Assembly (NCBI RefSeq): GCF_011752625.1
Contig: NZ_VWXD01000006.1
Coordinates: 62,001 to 126,000, forward strand
Source of the DNA: Candidatus Pantoea formicae
Lineage (GTDB): Bacteria > Pseudomonadota > Gammaproteobacteria > Enterobacterales > Enterobacteriaceae
Direction: 5' to 3'
Length of the DNA stretch: 64,000 nucleotides
Position numbers and translations under genes: made by a program. A model generated the notes under the pieces. That model did no database searches and was not told the origin of the DNA. It saw only the letters and a list, made by a program, of their open reading frames with translations. Of the stretch, positions 1 to 8,197 are shown in pieces; position 1 is the first letter of the stretch, and each line of letters starts with the position of its first letter.

Positions 1-2605
1 ACGGGAAGGAGCGCAGATAACTGAGCGACGAATAGCCGGTGCCGAAATCATCCAAAGCAATCTGTACGCCGAGCGTCTTCAGGCTTTGCAAGGTGCGGAT
101 ATTGCCCAGCGTATCGTCAAGCAGTACCGATTCGGTGATCTCGACTTCGAGGCGATGCGGTGCCAATCCTGACTCACGCAGCGCGCCTTCCACCACTGAG
201 ACCAGTGAGCTGTTCTTAAACTGCAACGGTGACAGGTTGACGGACACCGATTGCTCCGTGCCCCAGCTCTGTGCCTCGCGACAGGCTTCATACAAGGCAT
301 AGGCACCGAGCATATGAATCAGCCCGGTCTCTTCGGCAATCGGGATGAAGTCATTCGGCATGATCAATCCCTTGATCGGATGGTGCCAGCGCATCAACGC
401 TTCGTAGCCAATAATGCCTTCTTCGTTGGTGATCGGCTGATAGTAGAGTTTCAACTGACGGCCAGTAATCGCGTCACGCAGATCGTTCTCAATCACACGG
501 CGACTACGCGCCACGTCATCCATCTCCAGCGTGAAGTGTTCAAAGCGATTACGCCCATTACGCTTGGCCTCGTACAGCGCCATATCAGCACAGCGCAGCA
601 TATGCTCCGGCGTGTTAGTAGCCTGCGAGGTTAACGCGATCCCGACACTGAGCCCCACAGAGAGATTGTGCCCCTCCACGTTGATCGGCGGTCGAATCGC
701 CTCGATCAAGCGTTGTGCCACCACTGCCGCTTCTTGGGCATTGTTGATACTGGGCAGCACAATGGCAAACTCATCTCCACCAATACGTGCCAGCGTGTCC
801 TGATCGCGCAGCGCAGTGCGCAGGCGTTTCGCCACCACTCGCAGTAGATCATCACCAATCTGATGCCCCAGCGCGTCGTTAACGTTTTTGAAGTTATCGA
901 GATCGAGGCACAAGGTGGCACTCAGCGAGTTGCGCTGATTATCCACCCGCAGCGCTTCGCTCAGCTTCTGTCGGAACAGAATACGGTTAGGCAGGCTGGT
1001 GAGATTATCGTGATGCGCCATATGATGGATACGCGCGTCAGCTTCACGCTGATCGGTCACGTCCTCCACAATCAGCATCACGTAATTCTGCCGCATATCT
1101 TTACCGCTGATGGTGGTGGCGCGGGTATGCAGAATACGCTCTCCGGCAGCGGTCAGCAGCAGCTGCTCACGCGAATGAAGACCTTCGCTGCGCAGCGCGA
1201 TATCCGCCAGGCTGTTGAAATAGTCGCTTAGCTCCGCAGACATACATTCGTGCGGGCGTTTGTGCATAATCAGCGACTTACTGACGCCAAACAGCTGCTC
1301 CGCTTTGTCATTCACCATCAGAATTTCGCGGCTGATGGCATCTTCAACAATCACGCATGACGGGATGCTGGAGATGATGGTGTCGAGGAAGGTGGAAAGC
1401 TCCGACATTTTTACGTTTTGCGCCTGCGCCAAATCCCGCGCTCGCAGCAGTTGCTGCTCATTCTCACGGCGTTCAGTGACATCACGGGTGATTTTGGCAA
1501 AGCCAATCATCTTACCCTCTTCGTCATGAATCGCGTCGATCACCACATGCGCCCAAAACGCCGAACCATCTTTGCGATAGCGCCAGCCTTCATCCTCGAA
1601 GCGACCGGTTTTCAACGCAATGCCGAGGTTAGCTTCCGGCGTATTGGCGTTACGCTCCTGTGCACCATAGAACACGGAGAAGTGTTGCCCGACGATCTCT
1701 TCAGACAGATAGCCTTTGGCGCGCTGTGCGCCGGCATTCCAGTTCACCACCCGGCCCTGTACGTCCAGCATGTAGATGGCGTAATCCGTAACGCCCTCCA
1801 CCAGCAGACGGAAGGTTTTTTCATGTTCACGCTGTTTACGCTGCAACTCGCGCTGCTCGGTGCAGTCACGGGTAATTTTGGCGTAGCCAATCAACTTGCC
1901 AGAATCATCACGAATCGCATCAATGATGACATGTGCCCAAAACGCGCTGCCATCTTTACGGTAACGCCAGCCTTCGTCTTCAAAACGTCCGGTCTTGAAA
2001 GCGGTAGTGAGGTTCTTTTCTGGGATATGATTTTTGCGGTCTTGCGCGCTGTAGAAGCGCGAGAAGTGCTGGCCGACGATCTCCTCAGCCACATAGCCTT
2101 TGGCACGCTGTGCTCCGGCATTCCAGTTTTCGACGTTGCCGTCGAGATCAAGCATATAGATGGCGTAGTCCGTTACGCCTTCAACTAATAAACGGAAACG
2201 TTGCTCCTGTTCCTGCTGCTTGCGCTGCTGCTCCTGCTGGATAGTGCAGTCGCGGGTGATTTTGGCAAAGCCGAGCAGCTCGCCGAAGTCGTCGCGAATC
2301 GCATCGATCACCACATGCGCCCAGAAGGCGCTGCCATCTTTGCGATAACGCCAACCTTCCGTCTCGAAGCGCCCCACCGCTGTCGCTACAGAAAGCCCAC
2401 GCTGCGGTGCGCCATTTTTCCGATCTTCTTCGCTATAAAACAGCGCGAAGTTTTTGCCGACGATTTCGTCCGGCGTGTAACCTTTGGCACGCTGTGCCCC
2501 AGCATTCCAGTTTGCTACGGTGCCATCGGGTTTGAGCATGTAAATGGCATAATCCACCACGCTCTGCACCAGTAGCCGGTACATGACGTCAGAGTTATTA
2601 TTCAT
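1..2605 (-). CDS. PAS(x4)-GGDEF-EAL cyclic-di-GMP signalling protein, C-terminus outside window
   Basis: This is the first 868 residues of a sensor protein predicted to make and/or break cyclic-di-GMP. Three PAS domains lie at about residues 5-125, 130-255 and 258-383, each with the segments NWNAGAQRAKGY and EGWRYRKDGSAFWAHV. A more divergent fourth PAS lies at about 395-515. The GGDEF domain has an intact RIGGDEF near residue 609 and the EAL domain an intact EAL near 735, with DDFGTGYSS near 855, so both activities look possible. No signal peptide or membrane segment is visible, so it is probably cytosolic. The start is the ATG at 2605-2603. The reading frame is still open at base 1. The three N-terminal PAS modules repeat with an exact 384-bp period at DNA level, which suggests internal duplication. 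What the PAS domains sense is unknown. Confidence 0.93.
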   Translation of the reverse strand, partial: MNNNSDVMYRLLVQSVVDYAIYMLKPDGTVANWNAGAQRAKGYTPDEIVGKNFALFYSEEDRKNGAPQRGLSVATAVGRFETEGWRYRKDGSAFWAHVVIDAIRDDFGELLGFAKITRDCTIQQEQQRKQQEQEQRFRLLVEGVTDYAIYMLDLDGNVENWNAGAQRAKGYVAEEIVGQHFSRFYSAQDRKNHIPEKNLTTAFKTGRFEDEGWRYRKDGSAFWAHVIIDAIRDDSGKLIGYAKITRDCTEQRELQRKQREHEKTFRLLVEGVTDYAIYMLDVQGRVVNWNAGAQRAKGYLSEEIVGQHFSVFYGAQERNANTPEANLGIALKTGRFEDEGWRYRKDGSAFWAHVVIDAIHDEEGKMIGFAKITRDVTERRENEQQLLRARDLAQAQNVKMSELSTFLDTIISSIPSCVIVEDAISREILMVNDKAEQLFGVSKSLIMHKRPHECMSAELSDYFNSLADIALRSEGLHSREQLLLTAAGERILHTRATTISGKDMRQNYVMLIVEDVTDQREADARIHHMAHHDNLTSLPNRILFRQKLSEALRVDNQRNSLSATLCLDLDNFKNVNDALGHQIGDDLLRVVAKRLRTALRDQDTLARIGGDEFAIVLPSINNAQEAAVVAQRLIEAIRPPINVEGHNLSVGLSVGIALTSQATNTPEHMLRCADMALYEAKRNGRNRFEHFTLEMDDVARSRRVIENDLRDAITGRQLKLYYQPITNEEGIIGYEALMRWHHPIKGLIMPNDFIPIAEETGLIHMLGAYALYEACREAQSWGTEQSVSVNLSPLQFKNSSLVSVVEGALRESGLAPHRLEVEITESVLLDDTLGNIRTLQSLKTLGVQIALDDFGTGYSSLSYLRSFP

Positions 2606-2641
2606 TGTTGTTCGCCTATTGCTGGCCTGGTATTGGTGCTT

Positions 2642-2659
2642 ATTAAGAAAATTCTTAAT
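2642..2659. promoter_or_regulatory. 18-bp palindrome upstream of the PAS-GGDEF-EAL gene
   Basis: ATTAAGAA and TTCTTAAT form 8-bp inverted arms around AA, 37 bp upstream of the start codon at 2605. The place suits a dimeric regulator or part of a promoter. The binding protein is unknown. Confidence 0.3.
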
Positions 2660-2682
2660 CTCTGTGCAGACTTAAACGCAAA

Positions 2683-2703
2683 AGCGCTTGGCTTACAAGC
2701 GCT
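2683..2703 (-). terminator. Rho-independent terminator of the ABC transporter/MBL operon
   Basis: Read on the minus strand, AGCGCTTG-TAAGC-CAAGCGCT forms a perfect 8-bp stem with a 5-nt loop, followed by a short T-rich stretch (TTTGCGTTT). It lies 68 bp past the stop of the MBL-fold gene. Confidence 0.65.
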
Positions 2704-2770
2704 AATCGCCCACAGACAAAAGTTGGTAGTCAGGTTATCGGCAATGGCTAAAAAACATTCAGCGGGATAC

Positions 2771-3889
2771 TCAAAATATTGTGCTGCGTTGACGCTGTTC
2801 CTGTGGGAAGCGCGGGCTGTCGAGATGGCATTGCAGAGGGATATGCGACTGCCAGCATAACGGCGCACTGGCGGCCAACTGCGGGCATTCACTGGCGGCG
2901 ACAAATGCCGGGATAACACGCTGCGCGCCGGTTTTGCCAATCAACCATAACTGATCGTCCAGGGTGGGGTGCACGTTCCACGGCAGCCAACGCGCCTGCT
3001 GGGTGGCCAGCAAATCGGCCGCGTGTGTGCCCGGTGCTACATGGCTGCTGAAAATCAGGCGAAAACCGGGTTGACCACTGAGCTGTGCAGCTAACCCCTT
3101 ATCGGCGACCGCATCAGCAGCCACAATCACACTGGAAGGCAACCATTGTTCCGGCTGCGGCTGCTTTAACAGGCGCACCAAGCCCAACGCCGTGGTGGCT
3201 GGCAACTTGTCCATCGCCAGCAACTGTGTCACTTCGCTGCGAATTTGTGGACACAGCTGCACCGCAAGCCCGCGCGCTACCAGCTGTAAAGCCACTTCCG
3301 GCCCGCGCCCGTGTTCTGGTACGGCGATCACGGCACCCTGGCTAGCGGCGATGGCTAACGCATCCATCTGTTCACTCAAACGTTGTGAGCGGTCACCGTA
3401 GGAGGCGTCAGTAATCAGCAGCTTCGCCTGCGGTGGACAGTCAAAGGGCAGCAGCAGCGCCTCGCGGCTCCAGTCCCCCATATAAGTGATACCGCCCGCC
3501 ACGGGCAGGTGAAACCACACCGAACCGGGAGAATGACCACTGCGACCGGTGAACAGATTAAGCGGGCCAATGGCGCTCTCGCCGCGCAATGGCAGCAAAC
3601 GACGCGCATACATTGGCACATCCACATTTCCCAGCTGCAGCCAGGTTTGTTCAGTGGCATACACCGGAGGCGAACCAATTTGCGCCCAGCAATCGAGTGA
3701 AGCGGCGTGATCAATATGCGAATGTGTCAGGCAGAGCGCATCAACGCGCCCGATAGCATCGATGTCGGGACGCACGCCAGGCTGTGGCCCCGCCCCCAAA
3801 TCCAGTAATACGCGATAGCCTTCCATCTCCAGCAAAAATGCTGCGGGCAGTTTGCCGCCGACACCGCTGATCACCGTTACGCTTGCCAT
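2771..3889 (-). CDS. MBL-fold metallo-hydrolase, RNA-processing exonuclease-like (COG1236-like)
   Basis: A 372-residue metallo-beta-lactamase-fold protein. The metal-binding motif HSHIDH is near residue 57, followed by a downstream GHSPGS His motif and GDWS. The N-terminus (glycine-rich turn, then LLDLG) and the overall layout resemble the COG1236 group of predicted RNA-processing exonucleases more than PhnP or glyoxalases. The start is the ATG at 3889, so the gene overlaps the end of the permease gene by 13 bp and is probably translationally coupled. Its place as last gene of an ABC uptake operon suggests a job linked to the imported compound, perhaps a phosphoester hydrolase, but nothing in the sequence fixes the substrate. 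Upstream in-frame starts inside the permease gene are less likely. Confidence 0.85.
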   Translation of the reverse strand: MASVTVISGVGGKLPAAFLLEMEGYRVLLDLGAGPQPGVRPDIDAIGRVDALCLTHSHIDHAASLDCWAQIGSPPVYATEQTWLQLGNVDVPMYARRLLPLRGESAIGPLNLFTGRSGHSPGSVWFHLPVAGGITYMGDWSREALLLPFDCPPQAKLLITDASYGDRSQRLSEQMDALAIAASQGAVIAVPEHGRGPEVALQLVARGLAVQLCPQIRSEVTQLLAMDKLPATTALGLVRLLKQPQPEQWLPSSVIVAADAVADKGLAAQLSGQPGFRLIFSSHVAPGTHAADLLATQQARWLPWNVHPTLDDQLWLIGKTGAQRVIPAFVAASECPQLAASAPLCWQSHIPLQCHLDSPRFPQEQRQRSTIF

Positions 3890-5619
3890 GGTAAAACCCC
3901 TTGCGGCAGTCGCCGCGCCAGCCGTGTTGCCAATCCCATCAGCAAACAAACGACCAGAATCATCAGGCAGCCTACCGCGGCCGCCAGCGAGGCGGAGCCC
4001 CCTTCGTCAAGGAACACGATGGTGGGTCCGATGGTCTGGGTTTGCGACGTCACCAACAATACCGAGACCTGGATTTCATTGAGTGCGGTGAGGAACACCA
4101 GCACCGTGCCAGCCAGCGCAGAAGGCGCCGCCAGCGGCAGTAAGATGTCACGCATGCGGCGGATAAAACCGGCCCCGCACAGTCGCGCGGCTTCGTCGAG
4201 TGCCGGCTCCAACTGGGCAAAACCTGCCAGCGTCGGTCGCAAGACCAGCGCCAGAAAATTGGCCAAATAGGCCGCCAGGATGATCCACACTGTGCCATAC
4301 AGCGACACGTTGATGATCGGTAGCGGACGCAGGAAAAACAGTATCGCGGCGACACCGGTGACAATACCCGGAAGTGCATACGTCAGTTCACTGGCCAGCC
4401 ACAGGCCGCGTACTAGCTTGGTGCGCCGCCAGCTGAGGAAATAGGCGAGAAACAGCGCGGTGGCGGTCAGGATGATCGCCGCCAGCGTGGTTAAGCCAAG
4501 GCTGGTCATAAACGCATGCCGCACCGCCGGATAACCCCACAGCGCGCTGCGGAAGTTCTCCAGTGTTAACGTTTGCCACGTCAGTGCCTGACCAAAACCA
4601 CGGGTGAGCGCCGTCATCAACAGTGCGCTTACAGGCAGCAACAGCGTCAGCGCCATCCACAGCCAGGCAACACCTTCAATCGCGATACGTCCACGTCCTA
4701 GCGATTGTTGCCACAAGCGCGGCGCACCGTTGACGCGTACATCGTGGCGGCCGCCAAGCCAGGCGCTGGCCGCCATGCCCGCCAACGTGATCACCGCAAT
4801 CAACAGCGCGTACACCGCGGTATTCGGCAACGCGCTGGGACCGATGCCGTTGAGCTGTTGATACACCAGTGTGATCAGCGTTGGTACACGTGCCGGAATG
4901 CCCAACATCGCCTGGATACCGAAATTACCGGCCGCAGCCACAAAGGTCAGCGCGGCTCCGGCAAAGATCGCGGGACGGGCCAGCGGCAGAATGATGGTGA
5001 ACAACACGCGCATGCGTGAAGCCCCGCTCACTTGAGCAGCTTCTACCAAATCAGCGGGCAAACGACGTAAACCAGCACGCACGGTGAGAAACACCAGCGG
5101 TGCATTATGGGTGCCGAGCAACAGCACAATGCCGCTCAGCGAATAGAGTGGCTGCTCGCCAGGGGCAAACCACGGCAGTCCGAGTGCGCCAAACAACAGC
5201 GCCAGCGGACTAGAAGGCGCCAGCGCCTGTAACCAGGCGAGCGCCGTTACCTGCGGTGGGATCATCAGCGGCAAAATAAACGCGAATACCCAAGCGATTT
5301 TGGCGCGCAGATCGCTGAGTGCCACCAGCCAGGCGGCGGCTGTGCCGAGCAGCACGGAAATCAGCGTCGAGCTAAAGGCGATGAGCAAGGTGTTGCCACT
5401 GGCGATCAGTACGCGATCGCTGGCAATCAGGCGCGTCAAGCGTGCCAGGTCCGGCACGCCCTGCGGCGCAATCGCCGTCCACACCAGTCGCAGCAGTGGC
5501 GCGACCGACAGCAAGCCAATCAGTAGCACCATTAGCGCTAAGATCAGTTTCTCACTGTTGAGACGGAAACGTTGACCGCCGCGCGCCAGTTGGCGCCACT
5601 CGTTGCTCACCACGCTCAT
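3877..5619 (-). CDS. ABC transporter permease, fused double-domain (iron/2-aminoethylphosphonate type)
   Basis: A 580-residue inner-membrane protein made of two binding-protein-dependent permease domains in tandem, about residues 60-270 and 335-570, with some 12 hydrophobic segments. Each half carries the EAA-type loop that docks the ATPase: EAAQVSGASRMRVLFTIILP in the first half and DEAARLCGAGFIRRMRDILL in the second. Fused permeases of this length occur in Fe(III) (FbpB-like) and putative 2-aminoethylphosphonate (PhnU2-like) systems. The gene starts 2 bp after the binding-protein gene stops and overlaps the MBL gene at its 3' end. No phosphonate catabolic genes lie nearby, so the substrate is open. 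Confidence 0.9.
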   Translation of the reverse strand: MSVVSNEWRQLARGGQRFRLNSEKLILALMVLLIGLLSVAPLLRLVWTAIAPQGVPDLARLTRLIASDRVLIASGNTLLIAFSSTLISVLLGTAAAWLVALSDLRAKIAWVFAFILPLMIPPQVTALAWLQALAPSSPLALLFGALGLPWFAPGEQPLYSLSGIVLLLGTHNAPLVFLTVRAGLRRLPADLVEAAQVSGASRMRVLFTIILPLARPAIFAGAALTFVAAAGNFGIQAMLGIPARVPTLITLVYQQLNGIGPSALPNTAVYALLIAVITLAGMAASAWLGGRHDVRVNGAPRLWQQSLGRGRIAIEGVAWLWMALTLLLPVSALLMTALTRGFGQALTWQTLTLENFRSALWGYPAVRHAFMTSLGLTTLAAIILTATALFLAYFLSWRRTKLVRGLWLASELTYALPGIVTGVAAILFFLRPLPIINVSLYGTVWIILAAYLANFLALVLRPTLAGFAQLEPALDEAARLCGAGFIRRMRDILLPLAAPSALAGTVLVFLTALNEIQVSVLLVTSQTQTIGPTIVFLDEGGSASLAAAVGCLMILVVCLLMGLATRLARRLPQGVLPWQA

Positions 5620-5621
5620 GC

Positions 5622-6611
5622 TTAGCCGCCAAACAGCGCGGTGAACTGATCGCGCACCGTGGCATCTTCCTTGATGGCTTTCGCCACATCCGGCGTCAGC
5701 AGTTTAATTTTGTTGATGGGCGTGAAGCCTGCGGGCGCAGAAACGCGATCGTCCACCGGACGGTTGCCCTGCTCGACCACCAGCTTCTGACCTTCCTCGG
5801 ACAGCATAAAGTTCACGAAAGCTTTAGCGGCGGGCAGGTTATGCACCGATTTCATGATCGCCACTGGCTCGGTCACGTAAGACACGCCCTCTTTCGGGTA
5901 CACCAGATCGACTGGCGAGCCCTTTTTCTTCGCCAAAATCACGTCTGCGTCAGTGATGATGCCGTATTTATCCAAGCCGCTGGCGACAGCTTTCAGCGCC
6001 GGGCCGTTACCGCCTTGCGGTGCCACGCCAATCGCTGCCAGCTTCTTGTAGAAGTTCCAGCCGATGGTTGGCGTGTTGATGTCGGTGTGCAGCTTGTACA
6101 GCGCCGCGCCAGAGTACAGCGGGCTTGGCACGGCGATCTGGCCTTTGTTGGCTTCTACGGCCAGCGCGTTCCAGCTATCAATCGGCTGCGCGTGTTGGGT
6201 GTTGTAGGCGATGACCGTGGCGATGATTTTGGTGCCGAAGAAGGTTTTATCTTTGTCGTAGAATGACGGATTGATATGGCTCAGCGGCGCGTCGGTGTAG
6301 CTGTAGAGCTGGTTCTGATTTTTCAGCGCTCCCAGGTTGATGGCATCGGCAATCAGCAGCACATCCGGCTTCGCACCACCACTCATCATCTCGGTCTGCA
6401 ACACGTTCATCAACTGGGTGGTGCCGTTACGCGTCCACTCGACCTGCACGTTGGGATAAGCGGCTTTAAACGCGTCCACGGTTTGCTGCGCGATTTCCGG
6501 CGCCTGCGAGGTGTAAATCACCAGCTTACCTGAGGGGGCATCTTCCGCCTGGCTGGTGGCGGCAATCAGTAATCCACTGGCTAACATCAAAGCGTTAAAC
6601 GACGTGCGCAT
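5622..6611 (-). CDS. ABC transporter periplasmic substrate-binding protein (Fe(III)/phosphonate family)
   Basis: A 329-residue extracellular binding protein. A Sec signal peptide covers about the first 22 residues, with likely cleavage after ATSQA. The mature part starts with the typical KLVIYTSQAPEIAQQTVDAF of the family that holds ferric-ion and putative 2-aminoethylphosphonate binding proteins. The FbpA-type paired tyrosines cannot be assigned with confidence here, so iron is not favoured over phosphonate. It is the second gene of the operon, 25 bp after the ATPase gene and 2 bp before the permease. It should deliver the ligand in the periplasm to the fused permease. Confidence 0.9.
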   Translation of the reverse strand: MRTSFNALMLASGLLIAATSQAEDAPSGKLVIYTSQAPEIAQQTVDAFKAAYPNVQVEWTRNGTTQLMNVLQTEMMSGGAKPDVLLIADAINLGALKNQNQLYSYTDAPLSHINPSFYDKDKTFFGTKIIATVIAYNTQHAQPIDSWNALAVEANKGQIAVPSPLYSGAALYKLHTDINTPTIGWNFYKKLAAIGVAPQGGNGPALKAVASGLDKYGIITDADVILAKKKGSPVDLVYPKEGVSYVTEPVAIMKSVHNLPAAKAFVNFMLSEEGQKLVVEQGNRPVDDRVSAPAGFTPINKIKLLTPDVAKAIKEDATVRDQFTALFGG

Positions 6612-6636
6612 AGCAATTTCCCTAAGTATCTAAACG

Positions 6637-7704
6637 TTATGAAGGAAGGATCCAGCCGTCGCGCAGCGCCACACCAAGAGTCGCGTCAACAACGGGTAAA
6701 AGGGTATCGGACACCTGTAGCGTGATGCTGGTGTCGGGTGCCGCGACGGGCGCGACATCAATCTGGTAATGGCTGCCGCGATAGATCACGCGCTGCACAC
6801 GGACGGCAAACTGGGGTTCGTCCGGCTCGGCTAAGCGGAAATCCACCGCGTGAAAACTGGCTTGGCCGTTTGGCAGCGGACGCTGCTCGGGGGCGCAACG
6901 CAAGGTAACGCGCACGCCACACAGCGTGGCGAAAGCGCGACCGTCGCCGCAGGGTTCGATATCGCTAACTGGCAGCACTTTGCCGTCATCAATAAATCCG
7001 GCGACCATTGCATTGGCCGGTTCACGCCACAGGGTTTGCGGCGTGGCGAATTGCATCACGCGGCCTCCGTCCATCACCACAATGCGGTCGGCCAGCGCCA
7101 TCGCTTCGTGCTGGTCGTGGGTGATGTAGAGCAAAGTGGCGTGGCTGTGGCGATGGAAGCGGCGGAACTCCTCTTCCATGGTGGCGCGCAGATGTACATC
7201 CAGGTTGGCAAGCGGCTCGTCCAGCAGCACCAGCGTCGGCTGGGCAACCAGACAACGAGCGAGCGCCACACGCTGACGCTGACCGCCAGAGAGATCGGCT
7301 GGACGGCGCGCGGCAAAATTTTCCAATCCCACCAGCTCCAGCGCCTGCTGCGTACGGCTGTCACGCTCATGGCGGGCAACACCATTGACCTTCAGGCTAT
7401 AGGAGACGTTTTCTGCCACCGTCATGTGCGGCCACAGTGCGTAGCTCTGAAACACCACGCCAAGCTGACGATCCTCCGGTGGCAAATGCACACCCGGTGC
7501 AGCAAAGCAGCGTTCGCCGACGTGGATTTCACCGGCATCAGCGGTTTCAAAGCCTGCCAGCAGACGTAATAAGGTGGTTTTTCCGCAGCCCGAAGGACCG
7601 AGCACGGCGATAAATTCGCCCTGCGCAATCTGCAGAGAGATATCCTGAAGTACCGGCTGGGCGGCGAAGGATTTGCACAACCCGCGAAGTGTGATCGTTG
7701 CCAT
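6637..7704 (-). CDS. ABC transporter ATP-binding protein (PotA/FbpC-like)
   Basis: A 355-residue ATPase of the importer. Walker A GPSGCGKTT is near residues 36-44, the signature LSGGQRQRVALAR near 135, Walker B LVLLDEPLANLD near 157 and the H-loop ITHDQHEA near 193. The C-terminal 120 residues form a TOBE-type domain as in PotA, FbpC and PhnT2. It is the first gene of the four-gene operon, so the promoter should lie in 7705-7897. ATP hydrolysis at the inner face of the membrane would drive uptake by the fused permease. Confidence 0.93.
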   Translation of the reverse strand: MATITLRGLCKSFAAQPVLQDISLQIAQGEFIAVLGPSGCGKTTLLRLLAGFETADAGEIHVGERCFAAPGVHLPPEDRQLGVVFQSYALWPHMTVAENVSYSLKVNGVARHERDSRTQQALELVGLENFAARRPADLSGGQRQRVALARCLVAQPTLVLLDEPLANLDVHLRATMEEEFRRFHRHSHATLLYITHDQHEAMALADRIVVMDGGRVMQFATPQTLWREPANAMVAGFIDDGKVLPVSDIEPCGDGRAFATLCGVRVTLRCAPEQRPLPNGQASFHAVDFRLAEPDEPQFAVRVQRVIYRGSHYQIDVAPVAAPDTSITLQVSDTLLPVVDATLGVALRDGWILPS

Positions 7705-7897
7705 GTTTCTGGCCTTTATCTGACAGTCCGGCTAAGACCCTACGACACGACGATGACGATTACATGACATTGGCAAGTGATGTTGATTGCGCTTAAAAGG
7801 ACCTACATTTTGTGGATGATATTAGGTAGTGTGCTGAACGAGACGCCATTCGTTTCACTGGACAAAATTAATCCAGACTAACAAGGGACTAAGATAA

Positions 7898-8116
7898 ATG
7901 CCGAAGGATTACGCAGCTAAAATGCGGATAGGAAAGCGCATCATGTACAGCCTGATCGACGCTTCCGGTTCGATACTGGGTGGAGCATTAGTCATGCTCT
8001 GCTGCTACTGGTTTTTCCATTTCGAAAGCTGGCATGAGCGCTTTATTGCGATCGGGCTGTCAGTTTTAGTGGTGTATATTATTGGAAAAATTTTGCCTGA
8101 GCGGCCCAATCAGTAA
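7898..8116 (+). CDS. Small membrane protein of unknown function
   Basis: A 72-residue protein with a Shine-Dalgarno-like AAGGGA about 10 bp before the ATG. After a basic, amphipathic N-terminus (residues 1-20) come two hydrophobic segments, about 21-43 and 51-65, with a short charged link, so it probably spans the inner membrane twice. I do not recognise a family. It stands alone between the ABC operon (divergent) and the acyltransferase gene (convergent). The strong hairpin just after its stop could end transcripts from both sides. Confidence 0.6.
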   Translation: MPKDYAAKMRIGKRIMYSLIDASGSILGGALVMLCCYWFFHFESWHERFIAIGLSVLVVYIIGKILPERPNQ

Positions 8117-8122
8117 CAAAAA

Positions 8123-8156
8123 AAATCCGTATTCAAGCTGACTTGAGTACGGATTT
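8123..8156 (-). terminator. Strong rho-independent terminator (minus-strand acyltransferase gene)
   Basis: Arms 8123-8137 and 8142-8156 pair over 15 bp (one G-U) around a CTGA loop. On the minus strand the hairpin is followed by eight T residues, so it ends transcription of the gene at 8198-9916. On the plus strand the T-tract is short, so termination of the small membrane protein gene would be weaker. Confidence 0.85.
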
Positions 8157-8197
8157 CCAGATGCTATAAAGCAAAGCCCCTAGGGTTTCCCCTGCCT

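Noticed and set aside
1418..2188. Long plus-strand reading frame opposite the PAS domains
   Set aside because: It is the mirror of the repeated PAS coding sequence on the minus strand, shows no family motif and lacks a ribosome site.
6850..7569. 239-codon plus-strand frame inside the ABC ATPase gene
   Set aside because: It is antisense to a gene with complete Walker and signature motifs; no start signal or known domain.
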